From assembly GCA_016342285.1 (NCBI GenBank), contig JAEINQ010000062.1:1-40501 (forward strand): a stretch of 40,501 nucleotides of DNA, read 5' to 3'. Each line of letters starts with the position of its first letter. Position 1 is the first letter of the stretch. This DNA is from Desulfobacterales bacterium (lineage in GTDB: Bacteria; Desulfobacterota; Desulfobacteria; Desulfobacterales; JAEINQ01). Both the position numbers and the translations under genes were made by a program. The notes beneath the pieces are model-generated. The model did not search any database and was not told the DNA's origin. It saw nothing but the letters and a program-made list of their open reading frames with translations. This document shows, piece by piece, positions 1 through 7,819 of the stretch.

Positions 1-21
1 GACCCAGATCTTATATGCTCT

Positions 22-2379
22 TCATGTCAGGAATTGTCCTTCACCCTCTGATGAAGAATTATAGTGTATGACAGTTACCCACGGCCGGCCATTCTTTTTA
101 TCTTCCAGATAAAACTGCGTGGAAGCCTTGTAATGGATCTTTACCTCGGCCCCCATATTGTTGCGATGGGCGATCATCAGGTGAGGCTTTTTGCTCGCCA
201 TCAGGTCAATGTATTGCAGCGGGTGGTTGGTATGCTTGGGTAAGGCCGAGGACCAGACAATACAACTGGTTCCTGTTCCCAGCAGATCCATGACAACGAT
301 TCGGGAAAAATTGTCAATCTCCGGAAAGGGATTGATGGTCTGATAAACGTCGCTCCATCCATTGCCACCGAGATTGAGCCAGAAACAAAATGCTTTCCTA
401 CCCAAATAGACAATATCCGTCGTTCCGGAACCATCCAGATCAGCCAATCGCAGATAAGTGGGATTAAAGCTGTCCGGATGATCAAACATCGGGGCATTGG
501 ACATGCTGACTTTCGCACCGAATTTCCCATAGCCCAGATTTGGCCAGTAAACAATGTCGCTATGCCGAATACGAACAATATCCTGCAGGCCATCTCCCGA
601 CATGTCCGCCAGCACAATGGCCTGCGTAGAACCGGAAAAGACGATCGCCGGCCCCTGCTCTTCATCTAAAGGCTTGTCCGCCTTCGATGCCGGACCATAC
701 CCATTCTTTCCCTGTGACGGATACCAACGAAATGCGCGTTCTTCGGATATCAGCAAATCCGGGCGGCCATCACCATTCAAATCAAGAATTTTTAGATTAG
801 GGTCAGAAAAATCGATATTGGGATATTGTTTGAAGGGCTCAAAGGTTTTCCATGCTTCCTCATGATCCAGCGCAAAATAACCCTTCGTCGCACCGGATAC
901 TGAAACCAACTGCTTCTCGCCACTCGCCTCAAGATCCTGGATCTGCATGGCACCTGCCGCCATGCCTTTTAGCGAAGGCCGTGGTGAAACCGCGCGCGCC
1001 TCTGAAAAATGCCCGTTTCCCTGGTTGCTTTTGTAAAACAGCCCGCCTCCCTGTTCGGAAAGGACGCCGGGCAGTCCTTCGCCATACAGATCGACCCATC
1101 GGTATCGCTGCTGGTCAACACCCCCAGGGGTGTTTTTCAGGTCGCAGGGAGAAATGGTCCTGATGTCATTGTTCCATTCATGCCGCTGGTATTCAAACCC
1201 ATAAGGGGGCAGACTTTTGCTGGTATAGGAGCCGTCTGCCCGCCGGCGGTATCCTGCCCGGGTGACATGCTCAAGTAAACTGAACCCCGCATTGCCGTTA
1301 TCCGTATAGCTTAACGCCAATGACTGGACCAGGCAGGGAGTATTGCCCAACTCGGGAAAATCATGGAACAGCAGGATGCGTTCGCAACGACGCCAGGTCC
1401 GAACTTCAAAGCCTGCTCGATAATGCGAAAAGGCATCTTTCCGGACATCCCAGCTGTCCGCCTTATCCGGTGACTCGCCGTTTGAATGCACGCCGTAATC
1501 AAACACGGTTTGAAAATGATATGCCGGATCTGTTGTCTGATCCGGGAAATACGGGGCCTTGTTCCCGTAAAGGACCCTTTTGATATAGCGATTACAAACC
1601 TTGCCTAAACCATTAAGGCGGTTTCTTTCATGTAGATTGCCTGCACTGATTCCGACCAAATCCTCTTTAATATATTCATACTGGATGCAGTTTCCCTTAT
1701 CGTCATAACTGAAGGCTGCTAACCATTCAAAGATACGCGATGGGTCATTGGGATCGGCAATCCGACTGTCGGAAGATTGCCCAAATAGTGTGGTAATGTT
1801 TGACGGTGTAACGGTACGCCAATGTATGATACCCGTCGTCACATTTTGCCAACGTTCAATCCTGTTGAAACCATCCTCTATCCTCGGTCGGTAGTGCTTG
1901 ACGACATAAATTTGATCGTCCAGGATGCGACGGGTCACAACCGGATTCCATTGATCGCCCTCTTTTTCCAGCAACGGCACCAGGTCTTCGGAACCTGCGA
2001 TTATGAATGTATCGGATTCTTCAAAATCGTTGTATTGCGGCAGCCCCTTATCGGTTTTGCGGGTAATGGATGGGACGGAGATATTCCAGCCCAGGCCAAA
2101 CGCACTGTTGCCTGCGCCCGAGTTGTAGCTTAGCGATAAAGAAGGAGAGAATCCGTTGCGGCCCGGTGCCACCGGAACAGGGATGGAAAACGATGCCGTA
2201 CCATTAATGGAATTGACTTGAAATTTCTCATCAATTCCCTTGATTGCGCCACCGCCTTTGGGCAGCGTTGGCGGCTGAATATCAAACGGACCGGCAAGAT
2301 CTGATGGGCTGTCACCAAATCCTGATGAAGCGGGACCAGTCGCACCGTTGATTATCATCGAATCCATCTGGCCATTCAT
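22..2379 (-). pseudogene. 3'-truncated SpvB/Tc toxin B-component-like protein
   Basis: The protein matches the SpvB/TcaC/TcdB family, secreted or surface proteins of insecticidal toxin complexes that form a beta-propeller-capped shell. Visible parts are the SpvB-type N-terminal region (SINGTASFSIPVPVAPGRNG and LSLSYNSGAGNSAFGLGW) and a propeller-like block of FG-GAP/VCBS repeats (LDLNGDGRPDLLI, ADMSGDGLQDIV, ADLDGSGTTDIVYLG). The middle-domain motif AEVKIHYKASTQFYLEDKK follows. Family members then continue with a conserved LPFPVHVVE-type stretch for several hundred more residues. Here homology stops at GRPWVT and 16 unrelated residues lead to a stop. I take the ATG at 2379, which has a GGGGG-rich ribosome site; a TTG at 2406 is also open. 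The remainder may lie beyond the window edge in another frame, so a remnant is likely but not proven. Confidence 0.75.
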
Positions 2380-2406
2380 AACCAATATGCCCCCTGCAAT
2401 AGCCAA

Positions 2407-2888
2407 TTAGTTGTGTAGCAACGTCCGGGGTTTACGTTCGTCTGGGTGTCTCCTTAGGTTCTCGCCGGCAGTTCGACAATTTCTGCGCTTCTACAAAAAC
2501 GAGTTTGACCAAACGCCTCTTTTAAGGCTTCATTCAGGCTTCGCATGGCTTCGACCCGACAAGCCGGAAGCCTTGAAAAGATCCTGTCCATCCTGCCTGT
2601 CCGGCGAAGCTCGAAGAGCGAAGTCTGGTTGATCCTGTCAAAAAAACAAACTCTGTGCCCGAGGATAAATATCTCTCACCGTTGCGCCGTGGCGTCGTTG
2701 CGTGAAACCCGACGATTGACTGGAAATGAAAACGGACCATGGAGGCCTCGTACTTGGACAAATAGACAGGATTCGCAGAAGAATGGAAACCGGCATGCAC
2801 AATAGGCTCAACGAGCTTTACACGCCAGTACTTTGGATACATTTCACGATCGAGAAATGCAAGCCAAACTTAGGTTGGTCTTAAAATC
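2407..2888. other. intergenic stretch with decayed repeat-like sequence
   Basis: No convincing gene is present. The middle (about 2540-2720) has the look of a decayed intergenic repeat: tandem variants of a CCTGTCC/CCTGCCTGTCC motif, then a segment similar to the widespread CGCCGTGGCGTCGTTGCG type of boilerplate. Open frames across it are short and have unrelated composition. It separates the truncated Tc-like gene from the toxin-antitoxin pair. Confidence 0.4.
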
Positions 2889-3308
2889 TCAGAACCGTTC
2901 AAGGAAAACAGCAGTCGTAACGATGGGAATGTCCTCGAATGTCTCCAGGGCCAGAAGGTGCCGGTCGCCGGAAATGATCGCATGGACCCGGGCTTTGACG
3001 GCACAATGAAGGAAGGCATCGTCGGAAGGATCGGCGTTGACGATGACCGGCCCGGGCTCGGGGGTGACGATCTGAAAATATGGCAGAATCTGACGGTAAA
3101 TCAGGTATTCGATCTCTTTTTCACCCAGTTGGAAGCGCGGATAAGCCAGCACCCGCAGGTATTCGTCCACAACTGCCGGCGAGGCAAAGGGCTGGATCTG
3201 ACCCTCCTGCCAGAGTCCGAGCAGCTGCCCCGGCGTGCCACCGAACAACAGCGCGGAAACCACCATGTTGGTATCGATGGCAACGCGCACTATTTGCTGC
3301 GTGCCCAT
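2889..3308 (-). CDS. PIN-domain toxin (putative ribonuclease)
   Basis: This 139-residue protein is a PIN-domain ribonuclease of the COG1569 type, the toxin half of a type II toxin-antitoxin module. The PIN acidic residues are visible: D12 in VAIDTNMVVSALL, E49 in VVDEYL, D96/D97 in DPSDDAFL and D115 in ISGDRHLL. The full PIN length is present and nothing looks broken. Its start overlaps the end of the upstream AbrB-type gene by 19 bases on the same strand, so the two are co-transcribed and translationally coupled, antitoxin first. By family, it would cleave RNA when not bound by the antitoxin. The target cannot be read from sequence. Confidence 0.88.
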   Translation of the reverse strand: MGTQQIVRVAIDTNMVVSALLFGGTPGQLLGLWQEGQIQPFASPAVVDEYLRVLAYPRFQLGEKEIEYLIYRQILPYFQIVTPEPGPVIVNADPSDDAFLHCAVKARVHAIISGDRHLLALETFEDIPIVTTAVFLERF

Positions 3309-3517
3309 TTGACCGCTTCCCGCACACTATCCGGTGCCAGTCCGAGTTTTTGAATCTTCCCACGGATCTTGTCCAGGTCGGTGTCATAGACCGTCACCGG
3401 CGTCATCACCACCGCCCCCTCCCGGAATTCCATGTCGAAATATTGAACCTGGGGCAACTGGGCCATGATCTTTTTGGGAATGGTTATCTGGTTCTTTGAG
3501 GTCAATTTGGCAAGCAT
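3290..3517 (-). CDS. AbrB/SpoVT/MazE-like antitoxin
   Basis: This 75-residue protein has the swapped-hairpin AbrB DNA-binding fold at its N-terminus (AKLTSKNQITIPKKI). A C-terminal tail ending in DSVREAVKWARSK probably contacts the PIN toxin encoded immediately downstream. The ATG is preceded by AAAGGA with good spacing. Family knowledge: such antitoxins bind their own promoter and repress the operon. A 7-base inverted repeat (TTCAGAA and TTCTGAA) lies just upstream of the start and could be the operator. Confidence 0.85.
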   Translation of the reverse strand: MLAKLTSKNQITIPKKIMAQLPQVQYFDMEFREGAVVMTPVTVYDTDLDKIRGKIQKLGLAPDSVREAVKWARSK

Positions 3518-3518
3518 T

Positions 3519-3558
3519 TTCAGAATTCCTTTTTTTCTTTTATTCTTACTTTCTGAAT
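3519..3558 (-). promoter_or_regulatory. candidate operator of the AbrB/PIN module
   Basis: An A-rich leader on the minus strand has an inverted repeat, TTCAGAA then TTCTGAA, separated by about 24 bases. The proximal arm overlaps the ribosome-binding region of the antitoxin gene. Autoregulation by AbrB-type antitoxins is typical, but the match is short and this is only a candidate. Confidence 0.25.
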
Positions 3559-3864
3559 TTAGCTTGCCATCTCGTTTCTGTCAATCCACCTTGATCTGAA
3601 CCAAGGCGGACCGCACTTTTTTGCTCATTGAAAATGGATCGCGATAAAGGACTCCAGCATCACCTTTTTCGCCTTGGCTCAGGAGCCCTCCGGCTTTTTT
3701 GCATCGTTAGGGTTAATTGGCGGCATTGAGGGTCTACCACATGCGGTATCGGGCTTTTTGCCTCATACCACAGGGGGGGGGGCCGGCCCCGCATACGGAG
3801 ACACATGGCAAAAATCGCCACTGGTGTCATCCGGCCCGGGGACCCGGCCCTGTCCGTGGATGCC
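3559..3864. other. intergenic, GC-palindrome-rich, no gene seen
   Basis: This stretch holds several GGCC/CCGG-rich self-complementary segments (around 3770-3870) but no reading frame with protein-like composition. It lies upstream of the toxin-antitoxin promoter and downstream of the barstar-like gene, both on the minus strand. Confidence 0.4.
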
Positions 3865-3870
3865 GGCCCC

Positions 3871-3910
3871 CCAAAAAAATACCGGCCCCCGTAACTTACC
3901 GGGGGCCGGT
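3871..3910 (-). terminator. rho-independent terminator of barstar-like gene
   Basis: Left arm ACCGGCCCCCG (3881-3891) and right arm CGGGGGCCGGT (3900-3910) form an 11-bp perfect stem. Read on the minus strand, the stem is followed by ATTTTTTT (complement of the A-run at 3873-3879), so it terminates transcription of the minus-strand gene ending at 3934. Confidence 0.8.
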
Positions 3911-3933
3911 TCAGGGCATAAAAAGCGCTGCTT

Positions 3934-4307
3934 CTATTTCAATGCCAAAGGATCTTCCATCAGGATCAGGTGCAGCCTGGGGGGGCCTTCTTCAGCCCAA
4001 TAGTCTTCGGCGGACCGAAGCACCTCCAGGGCGATCTTCCATTCCCCCGGGCTGGTCCGGGAAAAATTGCCGGTCCGGTCGAAAATCAGGACCAGATCAG
4101 AGGCCTCGATCCAGGCCAGGTCGGTAAGACAGTCCTCCAGCGCATCCCCGTTTTTTCCGAAATAATCCGGAAAATCCATCACCTCGGCGATCCGTTCCAG
4201 GAACTGGCCCTTGTTGGAAATGGATTCACCCTTGAGATGGCAGACCCGTGCACCGGCCCAGGCCAGTTCCTCCAGGCAGTCCGAATCGATATGAGTTTTT
4301 TAAACAT
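3934..4307 (-). pseudogene. barstar-like ribonuclease inhibitor, frameshifted near its start
   Basis: The family is barstar (barnase inhibitor). The fragment FPDYFGKNGDALEDCLTDL aligns with barstar's YYGENLDALWDCLTGW helix, which carries the acidic residues that plug the RNase active site; these Asp residues are kept. The C-terminal RLHLILM strand is also present. The homologous frame extends upstream of the first in-frame ATG (4182) through CHLKGESISNKGQFLERIAEV, but has no start. An ATG at 4307 with AGGGGG eight bases before it opens another frame, and the frames join at a run of six A (4296-4301 on the plus strand as T). One extra A would give exactly 125 codons. The cause may be a real 1-base deletion, a sequencing error or slippage. 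A strong terminator follows. No barnase-type gene is adjacent. Confidence 0.72.
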
Positions 4308-4591
4308 GAGTGACCCCCTTGATATGTCTGCACCAAAAGGCGGACATGTATGATGACGGTTTGCACGGGTGTCCGCACGAGAGAAAACGAATGACTGAAA
4401 TCCGGTCGCACATCCACGCCAGCCCTAAGCGGCGGCGTGAAAAACGACCGTCGGTCAATTCGGAGCCCTGCGGTTCGGCCATGAGTTCATATATTGGCGA
4501 CCGTTTCATAAAAGTCAAGCAACGGCTGTCTGGAAACCCTTCGTCAACCTGCCAGGCCGGGACACGAGGGGGAAAAGTAAAGAATCAGGGG

Positions 4592-4903
4592 ATGGATGAT
4601 TTGGAAATAGTGCCAACGCTGATCAAACAACCCAAAAAGTGGCACAAAATTCTGCTGGATCTCAAGGAAGCAACCCTGAAGGTCAATGCAACGTCCGTCG
4701 CCCAGCTCTTTAAGAACATGGATGCCAGCTATCCCCACGGCGCCTTTATGGCGGTGGTGCAGCCGGCCGCGATGGATTTTGACTTCTGCTGGCTCGCCCA
4801 ATCCATGGCCACGGCCTGGTCCCGAACCCGGGTCGAAATCTTCACGGAAAAGCAGGAGGCTCTGAACTGGCTCAGAGGCCTGGCAAAAGACCCATCCGCT
4901 TGA
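4592..4903 (+). CDS. small SpoIIAA/STAS-like protein of unknown function
   Basis: The 103-residue segment from the ATG at 4592 has protein-like composition and ends in EIFTEKQEALNWLRG. That end resembles small SpoIIAA/STAS-like proteins, which commonly finish with F-T-x-x-x-E-A-L-x-W-L. A central hydrophobic stretch (GAFMAVVQPAAMDFDFCWLA) fits a beta-alpha fold. The frame stays open back to 4310, but residues encoded there are basic and irregular and look non-coding. No strong ribosome site decides the start: GAGGGGG lies about 20 bases upstream. The gene is divergent from the barstar-like gene. Function is not predicted. Confidence 0.55.
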   Translation: MDDLEIVPTLIKQPKKWHKILLDLKEATLKVNATSVAQLFKNMDASYPHGAFMAVVQPAAMDFDFCWLAQSMATAWSRTRVEIFTEKQEALNWLRGLAKDPSA

Positions 4904-5104
4904 GCGCCTTGATCCTCTTTTTCATCGACCGATTGGGTATTGACCGCACGCCATGAATCCCCGATAATCAGGGTGTCATCCAATCGTCGGCACCACCGCC
5001 ATGGGCGTCCTGCTTCCGCTCGCCGGGCGGACCATAACTTCCGACCCCAGACCCAAAGCATGCTCGATGCAATCGCAACGCAACCCAAATCAAAGGAGAC
5101 AGAC

Positions 5105-5296
5105 ATGAAAGTGGTCATCACCAGTCAGTGCATGGGCGATCGCAACTGCAACCAATTGTGCCCGGAAGTTTTCGAGTACAATGAAGACCAGCTCAAATCG
5201 ACGAGCAAGTTCGACGAGATTCCCGAGAAATTTCACGACCTGGTCAGACAGGCAGCGGCGGAATGCGGCGCCGACGCCATTGAGGTCATTGAATAG
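5105..5296 (+). CDS. monocluster ferredoxin with Asp in place of one cluster cysteine
   Basis: This 63-residue electron carrier has the ferredoxin pattern C9-x2-D12-x2-C15-x3-C19-P, with the distal C54 in AAECGADAIEVIE. In the standard [4Fe-4S] motif position 12 is a cysteine. An aspartate there is known in Pyrococcus furiosus ferredoxin and Desulfovibrio africanus ferredoxin III, which can convert between [3Fe-4S] and [4Fe-4S] or bind a different metal. AAAGGAGA precedes the ATG. It is followed after 13 bases by the rubrerythrin remnant on the same strand, suggesting it once served as electron donor in peroxide reduction. Confidence 0.88.
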   Translation: MKVVITSQCMGDRNCNQLCPEVFEYNEDQLKSTSKFDEIPEKFHDLVRQAAAECGADAIEVIE

Positions 5297-5309
5297 CCGG
5301 GAGGCTGCC

Positions 5310-5530
5310 ATGGGAAAGTTTCGAGAAAGCCAAACAGCCAAAAACCTGCTCCTCTCTTTTGCCGGAGAATCCCAGGCCCGTAACCGGTATACGTATTTTT
5401 CTCGACAGGCCGCCGATGAAGGTTACGTTCAGATCGGCGATATCTTCACACCGGAGCAACGGCGCCGGAAAAATGTCCGGCCTGTGTCCACCCTCAGGGT
5501 TTCTTTGAGCTGCTGGGAGAGAATTGGTAA
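5310..5530 (+). pseudogene. rbr: rubrerythrin with internal deletion (ends only)
   Basis: The first 46 codons are a normal rubrerythrin N-terminus (FRESQTAKNLLLSFAGESQA, then RNRYTYFSRQAADEGYVQI and GDIF). In another frame, the last codons before the TAA at 5528-5530 encode the rubredoxin-like tail KCPACVHPQGFFELLGENW. The roughly 120 codons between them (most of the di-iron four-helix domain and the first CxxC) are missing, and the two ends are out of frame. A good ribosome site (GGGAGG) precedes the ATG, so a frame-shifted hybrid peptide would be made that runs to 5612, but it cannot be a peroxidase. A dispersed repeat begins exactly at the stop codon. An intact rubrerythrin is about 190 residues. 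Confidence 0.9.
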
Positions 5531-5823
5531 AGAATCCTGGCCCAGAGGACCAGGCTTTGGTTTGCCCCTGGAAGGGGATGGGATCCTGCGCTTTCAGTTC
5601 GAAATGCCTTAATTGCTAAATTGCCTAAAATGAAGGAATTCTGCCATATCTTAGCTTAAAAAACCGGAGCGAAGCGACTCCACAACTCTTGTCCGCCTTT
5701 TTTGGCGGATTAGGCATGTATACTTTAGTGCATTTTAGGCATTGGACGATAAATGAAACGGCATCGCCATTTGACGCTGACCATGCCCTAAGGCATTGAT
5801 TCCTAAGGCGAATTGAGAATTCA
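5527..5823 (+). repeat. dispersed modular repeat R1, copy 1
   Basis: This is the first of three copies in the window (others at 24002 and 36109). It opens with GTAAAGAATCCTG and a hairpin-rich GGCCCAGAGGACCAGGC / TTGCCCCTGGAAGGGG module. Next comes a central module bounded by an 11-bp inverted repeat, TGCCTAAAATG and CATTTTAGGCA. Inside it lie a GGAG..CTCC stem and a TCCGCC-TTTTTT-GGCGGA hairpin. It starts at the stop codon of the rubrerythrin remnant. It lacks one of the inner hairpins present in copy 2, and its 3' end is diverged. Confidence 0.85.
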
Positions 5824-5862
5824 CGATGCTCCCCGATGCAAAACCCGCGTCCCAAAACCAAG

Positions 5863-5891
5863 AAGGCAGAGCCTCGATGAGGCTCTGCCTT
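5863..5891. terminator. strong bidirectional-type hairpin after the tandem peptide genes
   Basis: A perfect 13-bp stem, AAGGCAGAGCCTC and GAGGCTCTGCCTT with a 3-base loop, lies 35 bases past the stop of the second 45-residue peptide gene (minus strand). T-rich stretches flank it on both strands (TTTCTTGCTT on plus, CTTGGTTTTGG on minus). Confidence 0.7.
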
Positions 5892-5926
5892 TCTTGCTTG
5901 ATACGTGCCGTCATCCGGCGCAACAA

Positions 5927-6064
5927 TCACCCGGCCACGTCAATGCCCGGATCGCATCCCAGGTTGGGGTCGGGTCGGTCGCACTCGAAATTAGCACCGC
6001 GGGTATCTTCATGGCCGGCGTCTCGCTCGGCATCGGTCTCAGTGTAGTCTTGTACATTTTCCAT
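5927..6064 (-). CDS. 45-residue small acidic two-cysteine peptide, paralog 2
   Basis: An ATG at 6064 preceded by GAGAGGTG opens a 45-codon gene whose product starts MENVQDYTETDAERDAGHED and ends GIDVAG. It is a tandem paralog of the gene at 6112-6249. The central 19 residues (D20-D38, with C28 and C37 in FECDRPDPNLGCD) are identical, and all six base differences in those codons are silent third positions, so the protein is under selection. It has no signal peptide or membrane segment. I do not recognise the family. Two invariant cysteines could bind metal, form a disulfide or be modified. A strong hairpin terminator follows. Confidence 0.8.
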   Translation of the reverse strand: MENVQDYTETDAERDAGHEDTRGANFECDRPDPNLGCDPGIDVAG

Positions 6065-6111
6065 AACGCACCTCTCATTGGTTTGCCTGTTATCAAAACT
6101 CTGCCTTAAAC

Positions 6112-6249
6112 TTATCCCTGAACATCCACACCCAGGTCACACCCCAGGTTGGGGTCGGGCCGGTCGCACTCGAAATTGGCACCGCGGGTGTCCACATGTC
6201 CGCGCTCGCGTTCTTCATCGGTTTCGAAATAGTCTTGAGTATGTTCCAT
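6112..6249 (-). CDS. 45-residue small acidic two-cysteine peptide, paralog 1
   Basis: The ATG at 6249 has an excellent ribosome site (GGAGGT, then GGATC). The 45-residue product starts MEHTQDYFETDEERERGHVD and ends GVDVQG. The N-terminal 19 residues are acidic and only partly conserved with the downstream paralog (ME-x-x-QDY-x-ETD-x-ER-x-x-GH). Residues 20-38 are identical in both copies, with cysteines C28 and C37. The 47-base gap suggests a two-gene operon that ends at the hairpin at 5863-5891. The function is unknown; I considered a metal-binding peptide or a modified-peptide precursor, but no maturation enzyme is adjacent. Confidence 0.82.
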   Translation of the reverse strand: MEHTQDYFETDEERERGHVDTRGANFECDRPDPNLGCDLGVDVQG

Positions 6250-6434
6250 GATCCACCTCCATCGGTGTCGGGTTGGTTGTTTACAGGTTGATTTCGTTCA
6301 ACCTCTGAAAACAAAGCTAAGTACCCTGGACCCGGATGCAACCGGAATCGTTGGAGGGGACAATGACAGGCAGAACCTACCATCCATGAATTGGAAACGC
6401 TCAATTCCGGGAGAACAAATCACGGGCGGGCGAT

Positions 6435-6603
6435 AGGTAACTGGTCACGGGGTTGAAACGATACGAAGTTTCGAATCCCCGTGCGGTAAGCGTTTACAGG
6501 GTGCCGTAGATGCCAGGCGCCGGGCATGCAGACGTACTATAGCGTACTTCAAATGCCCGGAAACAAAGTCACGCCTCGGCGTGATGCCCTATGAATGCTT
6601 ACG
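6435..6603 (+). repeat. dispersed structured repeat R2, copy A
   Basis: This element of about 170 bases recurs inverted at 14868-15036. Its core is a nested palindrome. Outer arms are GTAAGCGTTTACAGGG (6486-6501) and CCCTATGAATGCTTAC (6587-6602). Inner arms are CCGGGCAT (6520-6527) and ATGCCCGG (6553-6560). A TCACGC-CTCG-GCGTGA hairpin lies at 6569-6584. It ends 8 bases from the stop codon of the ABC permease gene, so it is in or near that operon's 3' end. Confidence 0.85.
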
Positions 6604-6610
6604 GCGATCG

Positions 6611-7819
6611 CTATTCGGCTCTCAGGGCTTCAATGGGATCGAGGCGGGCCGCTTTTTTGGCCGGGAAATATCCGAACACCACCCCCACGGCCCCTGAAAA
6701 GAAGAACGCCGCCACCACGATGCCGGCATTAAAGACAAAGGGGATGCCCATGAGCCGGGCACCCACCACGGAAGCGGTAAGCCCTAAGGCGATGCCCACC
6801 AGGCCGCCAAAGGCGGACAAGACCACCGCTTCGACCAGAAACTGAAGCAGTACGTCCCGCTCCAGGGCGCCGATGGCCAACCGGGTGCCGATCTCCCGGG
6901 TCCGCTCGGTGACCGACACCAGCATGATGTTCATGATGCCGATACCGCCCACCAAAAGGCTCACGGCAGCCACGGCAGCCAAAAGGGCGGTCAGCACCCG
7001 GGTGGCGCCGGTAAGGGTTTCGATGATCTCCTTCATGTCACGGACATGAAAATCATCGGCCTTGCCGGCCGCAATGCCGCGCCGTTCCCGCAGCAACCGC
7101 TCGATGTCGGCTTGCACGGTTTCCGTGGAAACCCCGTTTTGCGCCGAAACCATGATAGCAGAGATCTCCTTATTCCCCTTAAACCGCCGCTGAAGGGTCC
7201 GCAGGGGAATCAGCACCATATCGTCCTGGTCCCCGCCGAAGCTGGACTGTCCTTTTGGGCTCAACACGCCGATGACCTTAAAAGCGATTCGACCCAGCCG
7301 AATGGTCGCCCCCAAGGGGTCTTCACCGCCGAAAAGCTCTTTTTTCACCGTGGCCCCCAGCAGGCAGACCGATTTGCCCGAGCTGACCTCACCGCCGGTA
7401 AAGGGGCGACCGGTTGCCACCGGCCAGTCCCGAACCTTGAGAAAACCGTTGGTGGAACCGGTCACCGAAGTGGACCAGTTGACGTTGCCGAAGATGGCCT
7501 GGGCCGTGGCATTGGCCGTGGGCGCCACGGCGGCAATCCCGGAAACCTGCTGTGCCATGGCCACGGCATCGGCGGTTTCAAAGCGCTTGGCGCTGGCCCG
7601 GGCCCCGCCGTGACCGCGATCCTGGCCCGGACGAATGTTGAGCAGGTTGCTGCCCAGTTTTCCGATGTCGCTGGCAACCATTTTCGTGGCCCCGCCGCCC
7701 AGGGTGACCATGGTGATGACCGCGGCCACACCGATAACAATACCCAGGATGGTCAGGGTGGATCGCAACACATTGCGCCGGATCTCCCGTTGGGCCAACA
7801 GGCAGGTTTCCCACAACAT
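6611..7819 (-). CDS. MacB-type ABC transporter permease
   Basis: This 402-residue inner-membrane protein belongs to the FtsX/MacB family of mechanotransmission ABC permeases. A first membrane helix near residues 20-42 (STLTILGIVIGVAAVITMV) is followed by a periplasmic domain of about 200 residues. Three C-terminal helices follow, with the family motifs GGIGIMNIMLVSVTERTREIG and ending PIEALRAE. Unlike E. coli MacB, the ATPase is a separate polypeptide encoded immediately upstream; stop and start overlap by one base (TGATG). With the adaptor and outer-membrane genes it forms a tripartite exporter that drives substrates from periplasm to outside. The substrate (peptide, macrolide, siderophore or other) cannot be inferred. 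Confidence 0.93.
   Translation of the reverse strand: MLWETCLLAQREIRRNVLRSTLTILGIVIGVAAVITMVTLGGGATKMVASDIGKLGSNLLNIRPGQDRGHGGARASAKRFETADAVAMAQQVSGIAAVAPTANATAQAIFGNVNWSTSVTGSTNGFLKVRDWPVATGRPFTGGEVSSGKSVCLLGATVKKELFGGEDPLGATIRLGRIAFKVIGVLSPKGQSSFGGDQDDMVLIPLRTLQRRFKGNKEISAIMVSAQNGVSTETVQADIERLLRERRGIAAGKADDFHVRDMKEIIETLTGATRVLTALLAAVAAVSLLVGGIGIMNIMLVSVTERTREIGTRLAIGALERDVLLQFLVEAVVLSAFGGLVGIALGLTASVVGARLMGIPFVFNAGIVVAAFFFSGAVGVVFGYFPAKKAARLDPIEALRAE

Noticed and set aside
4296..4301. Programmed ribosomal frameshift at the A-run of the barstar-like gene
   Set aside because: The zero-frame codons TTT AAA AAA CTC do not form a proper X-XXY-YYZ heptamer, six A is short for slippage, and no stimulatory structure is evident. 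A simple indel is likelier.
4310..4591. N-terminal extension of the SpoIIAA-like protein
   Set aside because: The frame is open but basic, irregular and without a ribosome site, and it overlaps the barstar leader region.
5310..5612. A novel fusion protein starting like rubrerythrin
   Set aside because: The frame after residue 46 is the shifted rubrerythrin tail and then repeat R1 sequence, so it is a deletion product, not a designed fusion.
5927..6249. A classical RiPP precursor pair
   Set aside because: The C-terminal part, usually the variable core, is the most conserved portion, and no maturation enzyme is adjacent. Left as unknown peptides.
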